This document shows, in pieces, positions 18,609-25,588 of a stretch of DNA of 64,000 nucleotides. Location of the stretch: IMG/VR virus record IMGVR_UViG_3300042090_002370, positions 99,860-163,859 of that record. One strand, 5' to 3'. Position numbers and translations under genes: made by a program. Below the pieces are notes generated by a model, which saw only the letters and a program-made list of their open reading frames with translations, had not been told where the DNA came from and made no database searches. Position 1 is the stretch's first letter; each line of letters opens with the position of its first letter. This DNA comes from a virus.

Positions 18609-18617
18609 GGTATAAGA
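18609..18617 (+). promoter_or_regulatory. GGNATAAGR promoter-like motif (HNH gene)
   Basis: GGTATAAGA lies 22 bp before the ATG of the HNH gene, in the short gap after the sheath. It is followed by GACTCC-CGAGA-GGAGTC, a small hairpin that contains the SD. The same motif occurs ten more times in the window, always in gaps or at 5' ends of accessory genes. Confidence 0.55.
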
Positions 18618-18638
18618 CTCCCGAGAGGAGTCACCGCT

Positions 18639-19454
18639 ATGGAAGAGAAGCGACTCGGACGGAAACCAAGAACCTCATGGCCGCCATGCAAAGCAGAAGG
18701 ATGCGCGAAGACCGCCGAGGGCGGGTCGCATGGCTTCTGCCAAACGCACTACATGGCAGCTCGTCGCGGGCGGCTGGACAAGGCGACTGGTGCAGCGCTG
18801 CGTCCAGCGAAGCGCGTGCGGAGCTACGGCCCGGGTGCCCGCTGCGTGGTTCATGGCTGCGGCCGGCGGCCGAAGGCACGCGCGCTCTGCATCATGCACT
18901 ACAACCAGTTTGTGGACGGGAAGGACTTGGGAGTCGAGCTCGCCGGCGACTCCTTTGTGAAGACCGTATACCCACCTACGGCCTGCTGCATTCTGCCTGG
19001 ATGCGCCAACCGACCGGTCAATCGCTGGATGTGCTCCAAGCACACGCAGCAGAGGGAGGCGGGTATCATCAGCGAGCAGGGGGAGCCATTACGCCCATTG
19101 ATGCCAAACAAGGGGCCGAAGCGGAAGGACGGTTCCATCATCGATGGGGCAGGCTACGCACTGGTCATGCCGCCTTCTGGCTACCAGGGGAAGACCCGGC
19201 AGGGGCGCGTCCTGGAACATCGGCTCGTGATGGAGCAGAAGCTGGGGCGGCTCCTGGAGCGCTGGGAGATTGTCCATCACAAGAACGGTGTGAAGCCGGA
19301 CAATCGTCCAGAGAACCTGGAGCTCATGACACAGCGAGAACATCCGCCTGCACACGAGTACACCCTAGAGCAGGCAGAGCTGGCACTCAACGCGCTTCAG
19401 CAGAACGACCCAGAGGCGTACGTGGCGCTGATGGCGAAGCGGTTTGCTATGTAG
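18639..19454 (+). CDS. Free-standing HNH homing endonuclease
   Basis: The 271-residue protein has three N-terminal zinc-binding repeats of the form C-x(4)-C-x(8-9)-C-x(2)-H (about residues 17-40, 69-90 and 116-135). The C-terminal HNH domain reads LEHRLVMEQKLGRLLERWEI then VHHKNGVKPDNRPENLELMT. That motif order (His, His-His-x-Asn, Asn...Asn) is complete, so the enzyme may be active. Such enzymes cut a cognate allele and spread their own gene. It has its own promoter-like motif and terminator between the sheath and the next virion gene, so it is an inserted unit. Confidence 0.88.
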   Translation: MEEKRLGRKPRTSWPPCKAEGCAKTAEGGSHGFCQTHYMAARRGRLDKATGAALRPAKRVRSYGPGARCVVHGCGRRPKARALCIMHYNQFVDGKDLGVELAGDSFVKTVYPPTACCILPGCANRPVNRWMCSKHTQQREAGIISEQGEPLRPLMPNKGPKRKDGSIIDGAGYALVMPPSGYQGKTRQGRVLEHRLVMEQKLGRLLERWEIVHHKNGVKPDNRPENLELMTQREHPPAHEYTLEQAELALNALQQNDPEAYVALMAKRFAM

Positions 19455-19460
19455 CATCTA

Positions 19461-19492
19461 AGAAGGAGCAGCCCTCCTTCTTTTTTAGCTAC
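19461..19492 (+). terminator. Terminator followed by the TAGCTAC motif
   Basis: AGAAGGAG (19461-19468) pairs with CTCCTTCT (19474-19481), followed by six T and then TAGCTAC (19486-19492). It ends the HNH gene, and the next gene starts 24 bp later. Confidence 0.82.
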
Positions 19493-19515
19493 CCGTCCGG
19501 TACGCTGGAGATGTG

Positions 19516-19914
19516 ATGGAAGCTGACCTGCGCAAGCTAGCAGCTGACATCGTCGGCCGCGGTCATCTCGAGGAGCGCTTTGGCACGCCGAGGCTCAGTG
19601 CCGTGGACATCGTCCTGCTCCACAAGATGGCCTCTGCTGACCAGGAGCTATTGGCCATCGCTGGCTCCCTCTCAAACTATGAGAAGCTCGGCGGCGAATA
19701 CAAGGCTGCGGTGTCTATTCAGGGGGTCCGGCAAGCTGTATCCTCAGCCAAAGCAACGCCGGATCGGCTCGAGAAGTTCATCGACAAGGTGGTCGATACC
19801 GGCCGCAAGGCCTGGGACAAGCCGGTGACGTCGCCGGGTTACTATCCCCGCGAGCTGGTTCGTGAAGAGGCAGTGCGCTCGGCCATCCACCACCCTGCGC
19901 GAAAGGGAACGTAA
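19516..19914 (+). CDS. Hypothetical tail-module protein
   Basis: The protein has 132 residues from ATG 19516; an in-frame GTG lies at 19513. It begins MEADLRKLAADIVGRG, with the K-L-A motif. It is helical throughout (DRLEKFIDKVVDTGRKAW) and lies between the HNH gene and the tail tube gene. The function is unknown; before the HNH insertion it would have followed the sheath directly. Confidence 0.55.
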   Translation: MEADLRKLAADIVGRGHLEERFGTPRLSAVDIVLLHKMASADQELLAIAGSLSNYEKLGGEYKAAVSIQGVRQAVSSAKATPDRLEKFIDKVVDTGRKAWDKPVTSPGYYPRELVREEAVRSAIHHPARKGT

Positions 19915-19916
19915 TC

Positions 19917-20675
19917 ATGGCAGGGAACTTCAGCGACTGGGCACCATACACCAACTACGTACAGGCCGGTCTCGTCGACGGAACGTACGCCAACGCGGGC
20001 TATACGATGCTCGCAGCGGGGCCGCCCCGTCTGTCGAACATCGGAGGCAATGCCGCCATTGCGGGTGCGGTCTCGGGTAACGGCCAAGCCGCCAACCAGA
20101 TCGTCTTCCCCATCGGCATCGTTCAGAACTTCAACCTCTCCCACACGCGGCAGTTCTCCCGCATCTTCGAGATCGGCTCCGAGCGCAGCTACTTCATCGG
20201 CGGCCGGACCGTGGGGCAGATTGGACTGGGGCGCATCTACTACTGGGGCGCGTCGCTCTTGCGCATCCTATACGCGTACTACCAGAACCTCATCCCCCCG
20301 ACGCTCATCCCGGCGATGTTTCCGAATGCCGGCGCCGCGGCGATGTCGAACCCACACGACGTCATCATCCCACCAGGCTACGACAACATCTTCGTCAACC
20401 TGGCATCCGACCTCTTCACGCAGCCGGTCGGCATCCTGATGTACGTGCGCGACATCAACCTCGACACGCTGGCGGCCGTCTACTTCGAGGCCTGCTACCT
20501 GCCGAACCACAGTTGGGCGACCGACGCACAGGGTGTCCTCATCCAGGAGTCGGTGGCCGTGCAGTTCGAGCGCGCGGTGCCTGTCCAGGTCTCCGAGCTC
20601 ACGCTCGTGACGAACACCACGAGCTCGAACGCCGGCGGCGCCAACGCCACGTTCCCCGGCATCCCTGGGTCCTGA
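19917..20675 (+). CDS. Tail tube protein
   Basis: This 252-residue protein starts 2 bp after the preceding stop. The segment QFSRIFEIGSERSYFIGGRT, followed by VGQIGLGRIYYWGASLLR, resembles the conserved core of tube proteins of contractile phages. The beta-rich C-terminal part ends VQFERAVPVQVSELTLVTN. The position soon after the sheath, separated only by the HNH insert and one small gene, supports the call. The tube is the inner channel for DNA. Confidence 0.72.
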   Translation: MAGNFSDWAPYTNYVQAGLVDGTYANAGYTMLAAGPPRLSNIGGNAAIAGAVSGNGQAANQIVFPIGIVQNFNLSHTRQFSRIFEIGSERSYFIGGRTVGQIGLGRIYYWGASLLRILYAYYQNLIPPTLIPAMFPNAGAAAMSNPHDVIIPPGYDNIFVNLASDLFTQPVGILMYVRDINLDTLAAVYFEACYLPNHSWATDAQGVLIQESVAVQFERAVPVQVSELTLVTNTTSSNAGGANATFPGIPGS

Positions 20676-20687
20676 TAGGAGCTGATG

Positions 20688-21074
20688 ATGCCGCCTACCT
20701 CGCAGCCGTTCTCCTTCGCTGGAGCTCTGCAGCTGTCGGCAGATCCGTCGCTGCCCGCTGACCCCATTCCGTTCAATTTCTCCAACTCCTTTGTGGCGTT
20801 GGCGAGCGGCGTGCTCAACATTAGCGGTGCAGGCGTGACCACTGTGCCGTTTGACGGCGTGCCATCTGCAGGAGCGAAGGGCATCCTCATTCGCTACGAT
20901 ACACAGACAGGCGCTGCTGCTGTTCAGCTTGCGCTCAATGGCTCCAGTACCCCTATCGAGCTGACACCAGGGTCGATGTTGACGTACTTCGATGCGACGC
21001 CCACTACGGGCATCACCGCAGCAACTATCACGGTGACCGTCGCCTGCCAGATACGGTTTTGGATTCTCGGCTGA
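20688..21074 (+). CDS. Hypothetical small beta-rich virion protein
   Basis: This protein of about 128 residues uses ATG 20688, 6 bp after AGGAG; ATG 20685 is adjacent and also possible. The sequence is a short beta domain (GAAAVQLALNGSSTPIEL, TITVTVACQIRFWIL). It may be a tail accessory or decoration protein. No family is recognised. Confidence 0.5.
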   Translation: MPPTSQPFSFAGALQLSADPSLPADPIPFNFSNSFVALASGVLNISGAGVTTVPFDGVPSAGAKGILIRYDTQTGAAAVQLALNGSSTPIELTPGSMLTYFDATPTTGITAATITVTVACQIRFWILG

Positions 21075-21086
21075 TGGGAGGTGGCG

Positions 21087-21497
21087 ATGGCTCCTTCCAA
21101 GAAGGCCGAGACCGAGATTCGCGATCTGCTGAAGGAGTACGTCGGTGCGGTGCGGAGCGTACCTCCGCCACCTAACACGCCGGACCTCGAGACCAAGCTT
21201 GTAGAGGCGCTCGTCAGCAAGGTCGAGTCCTTTGACCGTACGCGTCATAACCTAGCCAAGCAGCTGGGTTCTTCACTTCGTGACTCAGGAACCTTCGAGC
21301 CACTCGGTCAGGCACAACTCGACGTTGTGATGCTGCGTGTGGAGAACACAAAGCTGAAGGAGGAGAACGCAGAGCTGAAGGAGATCATCAAAACCTGGAC
21401 CCACCGCAAGGACGATTGGTCTGTGCGCATCCTTGTTGGGCTCGTTGCTGGAGCTCTCGTGTTCATCTGGAAGTTCCTCATCGAGGGTAAGAAGTAG
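21087..21497 (+). CDS. Coiled-coil protein with a C-terminal membrane anchor
   Basis: The protein has 136 residues from ATG 21087, with GGGAGG 5 bp upstream. A leucine-zipper-like coil (VMLRVENTKLKEENAELKEI, about residues 75-95) is followed by a charged stretch and one strong C-terminal membrane helix, VRILVGLVAGALVFIWKFLI. The layout is that of a tail-anchored membrane protein. It could be a lysis accessory or virion protein; a holin role is possible but not shown. Confidence 0.55.
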   Translation: MAPSKKAETEIRDLLKEYVGAVRSVPPPPNTPDLETKLVEALVSKVESFDRTRHNLAKQLGSSLRDSGTFEPLGQAQLDVVMLRVENTKLKEENAELKEIIKTWTHRKDDWSVRILVGLVAGALVFIWKFLIEGKK

Positions 21498-22013
21498 ATG
21501 CGCGGCCCCAATCCCGTGCTCACGTACTACTACGGCAACGAGAAGGTCGCTGGCCTCGGTGCTGCGGCCTACGACATGCTGGTGCAGCAGATGCTGTCGC
21601 ACGACGATGCGAAGCAGGAACAAGAAGCGGCTCGTCTCAATGCTATCGCGCAAGAGATGGAACAGGAGCGCATGCGCCCAGCCGTAGAAGCACTCCGGTA
21701 TACGCCCGTCGATGCGGGCATGATGCGTCTCGCTTCTGTTGCTGCCCTAGCCGGTGTCGACATGGCGAAGAGGGCTGGGATCATAGGCAGCGCTGCAGGC
21801 GCTCTTGTGAAGAGCCCGACGGCAAGGAAGGTAGTAGGATTAGGGGCGCTGGCAGGCGGTGGAGTACTAGCTGCTAAGGCCATCAACGCGATTCCACAAG
21901 AACTAGGGCGTGAGGCTGGTCCTCAGACCTTTGGTTCTGGTAGATTGGGATACAGCCCGCCGATGGGCGTAAACGCGTACGGAGTTCCACAGGCGGGCAC
22001 GCCGCTATTCTAG
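21498..22013 (+). CDS. Virion-type protein with glycine-zipper segment
   Basis: This 171-residue protein starts immediately after the previous stop. It has an EKVAG motif near the N-terminus (YYGNEKVAGLGAAAYDMLVQ), a charged helix with many Gln/Glu, then hydrophobic Gly/Ala segments (GIIGSAAGALVKS, VVGLGALAGGGVLAAKAI). The composition matches the other putative internal virion proteins of this window. The function is unknown. Confidence 0.5.
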   Translation: MRGPNPVLTYYYGNEKVAGLGAAAYDMLVQQMLSHDDAKQEQEAARLNAIAQEMEQERMRPAVEALRYTPVDAGMMRLASVAALAGVDMAKRAGIIGSAAGALVKSPTARKVVGLGALAGGGVLAAKAINAIPQELGREAGPQTFGSGRLGYSPPMGVNAYGVPQAGTPLF

Positions 22014-22023
22014 GAGATAGAGA

Positions 22024-23157
22024 ATGACACTCGCAGGTTCTGTAGGTTCGGGTCTCTGGAGCACGCAGTCTGCAATCTTCCCGCACCTGCTGCACGGTCA
22101 GGGCGGTATCAGTGGGGAGGTATACGCTGTACGCAAGGATCTCGGCATTGTGCTCACTCCGCTCAAGTGCGTCACCGTGGAGGAGTACGATCTGCCGCTG
22201 CCTGCATCCGGTACGCTCATTCTGACGGGCGGAGTGTCTTCTCTTGCCGCTCAGACGTTTGCGCAGTCAGCTCTGAACGGCAGCCTGGGCGGCGGCGTCA
22301 TCAGCCCGCCGCGTAATACAGAGGTCGTCGTCGCTGGCGCCACCGCAACGCAGATGGCGGCCAGCGTCACCATCAACGGTGTGGATGCATGGGGACGTGC
22401 GCTCTCGGAGACCATTACTGGAACGAGCGGCGGCGCTGGCACGTACACCGGCGTGAAGTGTTTCGCCAAGGTGACCAGCGTGGTGGTGCCCGCGGGTACA
22501 GGTACGGGCGCCACTTTCACGGTGGGAACGGGGGTTGTCATCGGCCTCTCGCAGTACCCGAAGCTGCGTGCGGGTCAGCTGCTGCCGCTCATCACGCGAG
22601 AGATCGTAGATGGGGCTGTAGTCACGACTGGGGTACTAACTTTGCCCGCGACCAACCTGCCCTTCGGTGCATACACGCCGGCTACGGCGCCTACGACCCC
22701 AGGTGCGGCTACGTTCACTGGTTCCGTGAACATGGCAACCGGCGGGCTGTATGGCGGCGGCGGCTCACTCAACGGTGAGGTGCTGCAGTTCACCTCTATC
22801 AACGGGGTGGGCCCGCAGTCGCTGACCTTCGTAGGTACTGGCAACGCAGCCTCTGAGTCGGCTGCCCTTGCTGCCATCGCCGCGGCGTTCCCCAGTCTGA
22901 CCGTAACGACCAACGGCTCCGGCTTCCTCGTTCTTACGGACAAGACCTCTGGCGCTGCTTACTCCATGGTTCTGGCTGCCAACGGTACGAGCACGGCGAA
23001 CGTCACGCTCGGCCTCACCGCCGGCACACAGACGGGCACTGGCCACCAGTACGCCATCGACTACGAATTCGACGGCACCAAGCAGCCGACCTTCCCTGCT
23101 GTCGGGATGGCTGGTTCATCGTACGGACCGCTGCCGGGTACGGTGCCGACGGTCTAG
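22024..23157 (+). CDS. Tail or virion surface protein with sheath-like beta domain
   Basis: This 377-residue protein has SD GGAGATAGAG before ATG 22024. The N-terminal half is a beta fold (about residues 60-200). At about residues 235-345 a domain with FTSINGVGPQSLTF, a helix AALAAIAAAF and GSGFLVLTDKTSG closely matches the insertion domains of the tail sheath (NGVGPTTLTL, GSNFLVLTDNTPG). Shared exterior domains suggest a surface role on the tail or head. Confidence 0.55.
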   Translation: MTLAGSVGSGLWSTQSAIFPHLLHGQGGISGEVYAVRKDLGIVLTPLKCVTVEEYDLPLPASGTLILTGGVSSLAAQTFAQSALNGSLGGGVISPPRNTEVVVAGATATQMAASVTINGVDAWGRALSETITGTSGGAGTYTGVKCFAKVTSVVVPAGTGTGATFTVGTGVVIGLSQYPKLRAGQLLPLITREIVDGAVVTTGVLTLPATNLPFGAYTPATAPTTPGAATFTGSVNMATGGLYGGGGSLNGEVLQFTSINGVGPQSLTFVGTGNAASESAALAAIAAAFPSLTVTTNGSGFLVLTDKTSGAAYSMVLAANGTSTANVTLGLTAGTQTGTGHQYAIDYEFDGTKQPTFPAVGMAGSSYGPLPGTVPTV

Positions 23158-23738
23158 GCCTGAGCGCCTCGGTCCCACCAGAACGAAGACATCGTCTGCC
23201 CTGCGTCCTCTACCTGCGGAGCCCGGTCGTCTTGAAGACCGGGCTCGTAGGGGTTGCCTGGTGTCTGCGGTCGAGGCTTGGAGCTGGGTTTCGGCAACAC
23301 CGGCGGCGTCCGCTTAGGCCTCGGACTGGCGTAGTCCAATACAGCGTGATCGAGCCGCGCCTTCTCCTCCGGTGTCAGCGCCTCGACCGCACGGCCTCCT
23401 GCCCCCAGTTCTCCTAGGAAGAGTTGGGTCTCGGGGTCGTAGCGTTCGGGGTGGTCGATGCTGTCCTGTACCAAGAGCGGCAGGTTGCCACCCAGCATCC
23501 CTTTGAAAAGAGAGGTCGGCTCATTCGGCGGCCTGATCTCCGCTGTCTGCAGAATTGGGTGCTGCGCCCCCCCTCTCATGTGCTCCAGCATCTCCGCCAT
23601 CGTGGGGAACCTGGGGAACTTCACAGTCTGCGGCGGGGCGACGGGTGTGACGTCGGCGATAGGGGTTCGGTAGTCCGGAGACGGACTTGCGGCGTCGAAT
23701 ACCGACGACGGCTTCAGCGGCGAGTCGCTCCACTTCAT
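23154..23738 (-). CDS. Hypothetical Pro-rich protein
   Basis: This 194-residue protein is on the minus strand, with SD GGAGGATATGACCG before ATG at 23738. It is Pro-rich with one ordered part (SLFKGMLGGNLPLLVQDSID). It overlaps the upstream minus gene by 218 bp in a +1 frame relation, so the two may be overlapping genes or one broken gene. Its end overlaps the stop of the preceding plus-strand gene by 4 bp, tail to tail. The function is unknown. Confidence 0.5.
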   Translation of the reverse strand: MKWSDSPLKPSSVFDAASPSPDYRTPIADVTPVAPPQTVKFPRFPTMAEMLEHMRGGAQHPILQTAEIRPPNEPTSLFKGMLGGNLPLLVQDSIDHPERYDPETQLFLGELGAGGRAVEALTPEEKARLDHAVLDYASPRPKRTPPVLPKPSSKPRPQTPGNPYEPGLQDDRAPQVEDAGQTMSSFWWDRGAQA

Positions 23739-23943
23739 CGGTCATATCCTCCAAGATGTCCTGCTCATGCCTCTGCAGGTACGCTTCTACGATGAGCGCG
23801 CCCAGCTCGCCAGCGCTTACGCTTAGGTGCCGGCCGCTATCTTTGCGCTTCTTTCGTACAAGGGCCAGCGTGATCCTGAAGAGGGCGGCGGTCTTGCCGT
23901 CGAGGATCAAGTCCAGTGGACCGATGCGGTCGTCGAGGGCCAT
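23521..23943 (-). CDS. Hypothetical protein, only the N-terminal half convincing
   Basis: The 140-residue frame has a protein-like first 75 residues (LDLILDGKTAALFRITLALV ... ELGALIVEAYLQRHEQDILE). The rest turns Arg-rich where it runs across the next minus gene in another frame. The start lies just after the terminator of the protease gene and no clear SD is visible. It may be a short basic regulator whose 3' end overlaps its neighbour, or a frameshifted gene. Confidence 0.4.
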   Translation of the reverse strand: MALDDRIGPLDLILDGKTAALFRITLALVRKKRKDSGRHLSVSAGELGALIVEAYLQRHEQDILEDMTDEVERLAAEAVVGIRRRKSVSGLPNPYRRRHTRRPAADCEVPQVPHDGGDAGAHERGGAAPNSADSGDQAAE

Positions 23944-23963
23944 GTAGAGTCAGTACCACAAAT

Positions 23964-23997
23964 AAAAGAGGCCGCCCTACGAATAGAGCGGCCTCTT
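23964..23997 (-). terminator. Terminator of the protease-lipoprotein pair (minus strand)
   Basis: AAGAGGCCGC (23966-23975) pairs with GCGGCCTCTT (23988-23997). On the minus strand the stem is followed by TTTTATTTG. It lies 30 bp after the protease stop. The 83-bp gap from 23944 to 24026 holds nothing else. Confidence 0.82.
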
Positions 23998-24026
23998 GGG
24001 CCCGTGAGCCCGAAGACATGAGTATA

Positions 24027-24848
24027 TCAGAACTCGAGGTCAGGCATTCGCGTCAAAACCCAGAGGTCGTTCAGCTGAACCCATCCAGCCCAGGCGTCGT
24101 CGATGAGGAAGTGGCCGTTGTCGCCGTAGGCGGCACCCCAGGAGTTCCTGATGCGCCACACGCGCGCCCCGTCGATGTAGTGCACACCGGTGAAGCAGGT
24201 GGAGTGACCGCCGATGATGTCGTTGGCGCTGGGGATGGTGAGGATCTGCCCCTCTTGGTAGTTCTGGATGGCCGAGCTCACCGGTGACCCGTAGATAACG
24301 GGGTGGTTAGAGCGAATGGCCGTCTCGAGTTGATCGAGTCGACTGGTGCCACCGCTCGGCGCTAGCGCGTCGATGTTGAACCACGCGGTGAACTTGTTGT
24401 CGCTCGCTTCGGGGTAGGTGTCCGGCGTTGGGGAGTTGTAGAGGTTCGAATCCCCATACGCCCAGACCTTCTCCTCACAGACACCGATGTTGCCGACGCG
24501 GTCTACGGCAAGGTGCGTGTACGTGCCTGAGTCCTGCGTGGTCGTACCCATCTGTAGGCGGCACTGCCAGTAGAGGAAGAGGCGAGACAGCATGTCGACC
24601 GAGCTCCCCTCGACAGCGAGCACGATGTTAGCTGCACCGCAGGTAGAGTTGAGTACGCACGACCCGATGTCGCCCTGGTCGTAGACCGGCGGTTCGTTCG
24701 GGATGTCGTAGTCGTTACCGTCCTGCGCCTTCGGCGACGCCTTCTTCTTGAAGGCCTTCTCGACCGTGGTGAAGGAGACCACTGGGTCGAGCCGCGCCTT
24801 GATCTTCGCAGGCATCGTAGAGTCGGGCAGGTAGCCTTTTGTCGCCAT
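24027..24848 (-). CDS. Papain-like cysteine protease (C1 family)
   Basis: The protein has 273 residues from the ATG that overlaps the lipoprotein stop (TAATG). The catalytic Cys64 is in YDQGDIGSCVLNS, His215 in IIGGHSTCFTGVHY and Asn235 in WRIRNSWGAAYGDNGHF, the classic C1 Cys-His-Asn set, with Gln58 as oxyanion residue. No signal peptide is visible, and the N-terminus (about 45 residues) could act as a propeptide. It is co-translated with a lipoprotein in a minus-strand island, which points to a host-directed or surface role rather than virion assembly. Confidence 0.85.
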   Translation of the reverse strand: MATKGYLPDSTMPAKIKARLDPVVSFTTVEKAFKKKASPKAQDGNDYDIPNEPPVYDQGDIGSCVLNSTCGAANIVLAVEGSSVDMLSRLFLYWQCRLQMGTTTQDSGTYTHLAVDRVGNIGVCEEKVWAYGDSNLYNSPTPDTYPEASDNKFTAWFNIDALAPSGGTSRLDQLETAIRSNHPVIYGSPVSSAIQNYQEGQILTIPSANDIIGGHSTCFTGVHYIDGARVWRIRNSWGAAYGDNGHFLIDDAWAGWVQLNDLWVLTRMPDLEF

Positions 24849-25225
24849 TACTTGCATTTCATCACCGCCTGGCACGAGGAAGCTGCCGCTATGCAGACCG
24901 CGTGGAGATCCACGCCGGCGTCGCCATCGATTCGGCACTGAACGGCCCAGCCTACCCCATGTAGGTCGGGTCCACCGATGAGTCGGCCGCGGCTGTCCGT
25001 GCAACCGAGCGCGAGTAGCTTGGCCTGGCCTGCAGCGCAGGCATCAACAGGACCTGGGGGAGAAGGCGCAGCGTCTGGAGAAGCCGCCTCAGGTGCGGCT
25101 GCCTCTACGACAGGTACTGCGGCGTCAGTACACGGAGACGGTGCGCAGTTGGGGATGGGGACAGGTGGCGTCTGCGGGCATGCCGTCAGCGCTACGAGGG
25201 CCAGTGTATAGATGAGGTTTCTCAT
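24848..25225 (-). CDS. Secreted lipoprotein
   Basis: This 125-residue protein starts with MRNLIYTLALVALTAC, a signal peptide with lipobox LTAC and lipidated Cys16. An Ala/Pro/Asp-rich linker of about 40 residues leads to a Cys-rich domain with six Cys (ACAAGQAKLLALGC ... SSCQAVMKC) that could form disulfides in the periplasm. It is the first gene of a two-gene minus operon with the protease. It may be an exclusion or host-surface factor; this is speculative. Confidence 0.75.
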   Translation of the reverse strand: MRNLIYTLALVALTACPQTPPVPIPNCAPSPCTDAAVPVVEAAAPEAASPDAAPSPPGPVDACAAGQAKLLALGCTDSRGRLIGGPDLHGVGWAVQCRIDGDAGVDLHAVCIAAASSCQAVMKCK

Positions 25226-25232
25226 GCGGCAG

Positions 25233-25275
25233 ATTGTACCGGTGGCGCAACCAGAAAGCCAGTAAAGGAATAAGA
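25233..25275. promoter_or_regulatory. Divergent promoter region
   Basis: On the minus strand, GGTACAAT (TACAAT at 25238-25233) lies 7 bp before the lipoprotein ATG, resembling an extended -10 box with a very short leader. On the plus strand, GGAATAAGA (25267-25275) precedes the small membrane protein at 25291. The plus element belongs to the GGNATAAGR set. Confidence 0.5.
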
Positions 25276-25290
25276 ACCCTGGAGGAAGCT

Positions 25291-25488
25291 ATGTCACGCT
25301 CTTTCGTCAGTGAAAACGATGTGCGTTTGTTGGAAAAAGTAGGCGCGGGTCTGACGATGGCCGCGCCAGTGGTGCTCGTGCTGTGCTTCTGGGTCGACAA
25401 CACCGCTAGTCGTCCTCAGCTTTTTGCTGCGACATTTCTTCTGGTGCTAGTCGGCCAGCTGCTGGCGCGTATTCGTATTGACTTCTAG
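25291..25488 (+). CDS. Small two-helix membrane protein
   Basis: The protein has 65 residues from ATG 25291, preceded by CTGGAGGAAGCT; the frame is open further upstream but that part overlaps the promoter. It has two hydrophobic helices, AGLTMAAPVVLVLCFWV and LFAATFLLVLVGQLLARI, separated by a short polar turn, with a charged N-terminus. The size and topology suit a class II holin or a small host-membrane effector; neither is proven. Confidence 0.6.
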   Translation: MSRSFVSENDVRLLEKVGAGLTMAAPVVLVLCFWVDNTASRPQLFAATFLLVLVGQLLARIRIDF

Positions 25489-25515
25489 TACTGGCGTAGT
25501 ACTTCTACTAGTCCG
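25487..25515. promoter_or_regulatory. Operator-like repeats upstream of the histone-like gene
   Basis: TAGTACT occurs twice 11 bp apart (AGTACT at 25487-25492 and 25498-25503), followed by CTACTAGT. The palindromic hexamer spaced by one helical turn, just after a gene and about 85 bp before ATG 25589, looks like a repressor site. No matching repressor is identified. Confidence 0.3.
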
Positions 25516-25588
25516 CAGGGCGCAGCACCTATTTAGGTATACCGCGCTCTGACGTTTCTGGGCTGGTGCCTGGACGCAAGGAGAGACC

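Noticed and set aside
18605-19516. 303-codon plus-strand frame overlapping the HNH gene
   Set aside because: Its sequence is Arg/Ala/Gly-rich noise, while the other frame holds a complete HNH motif and zinc repeats.
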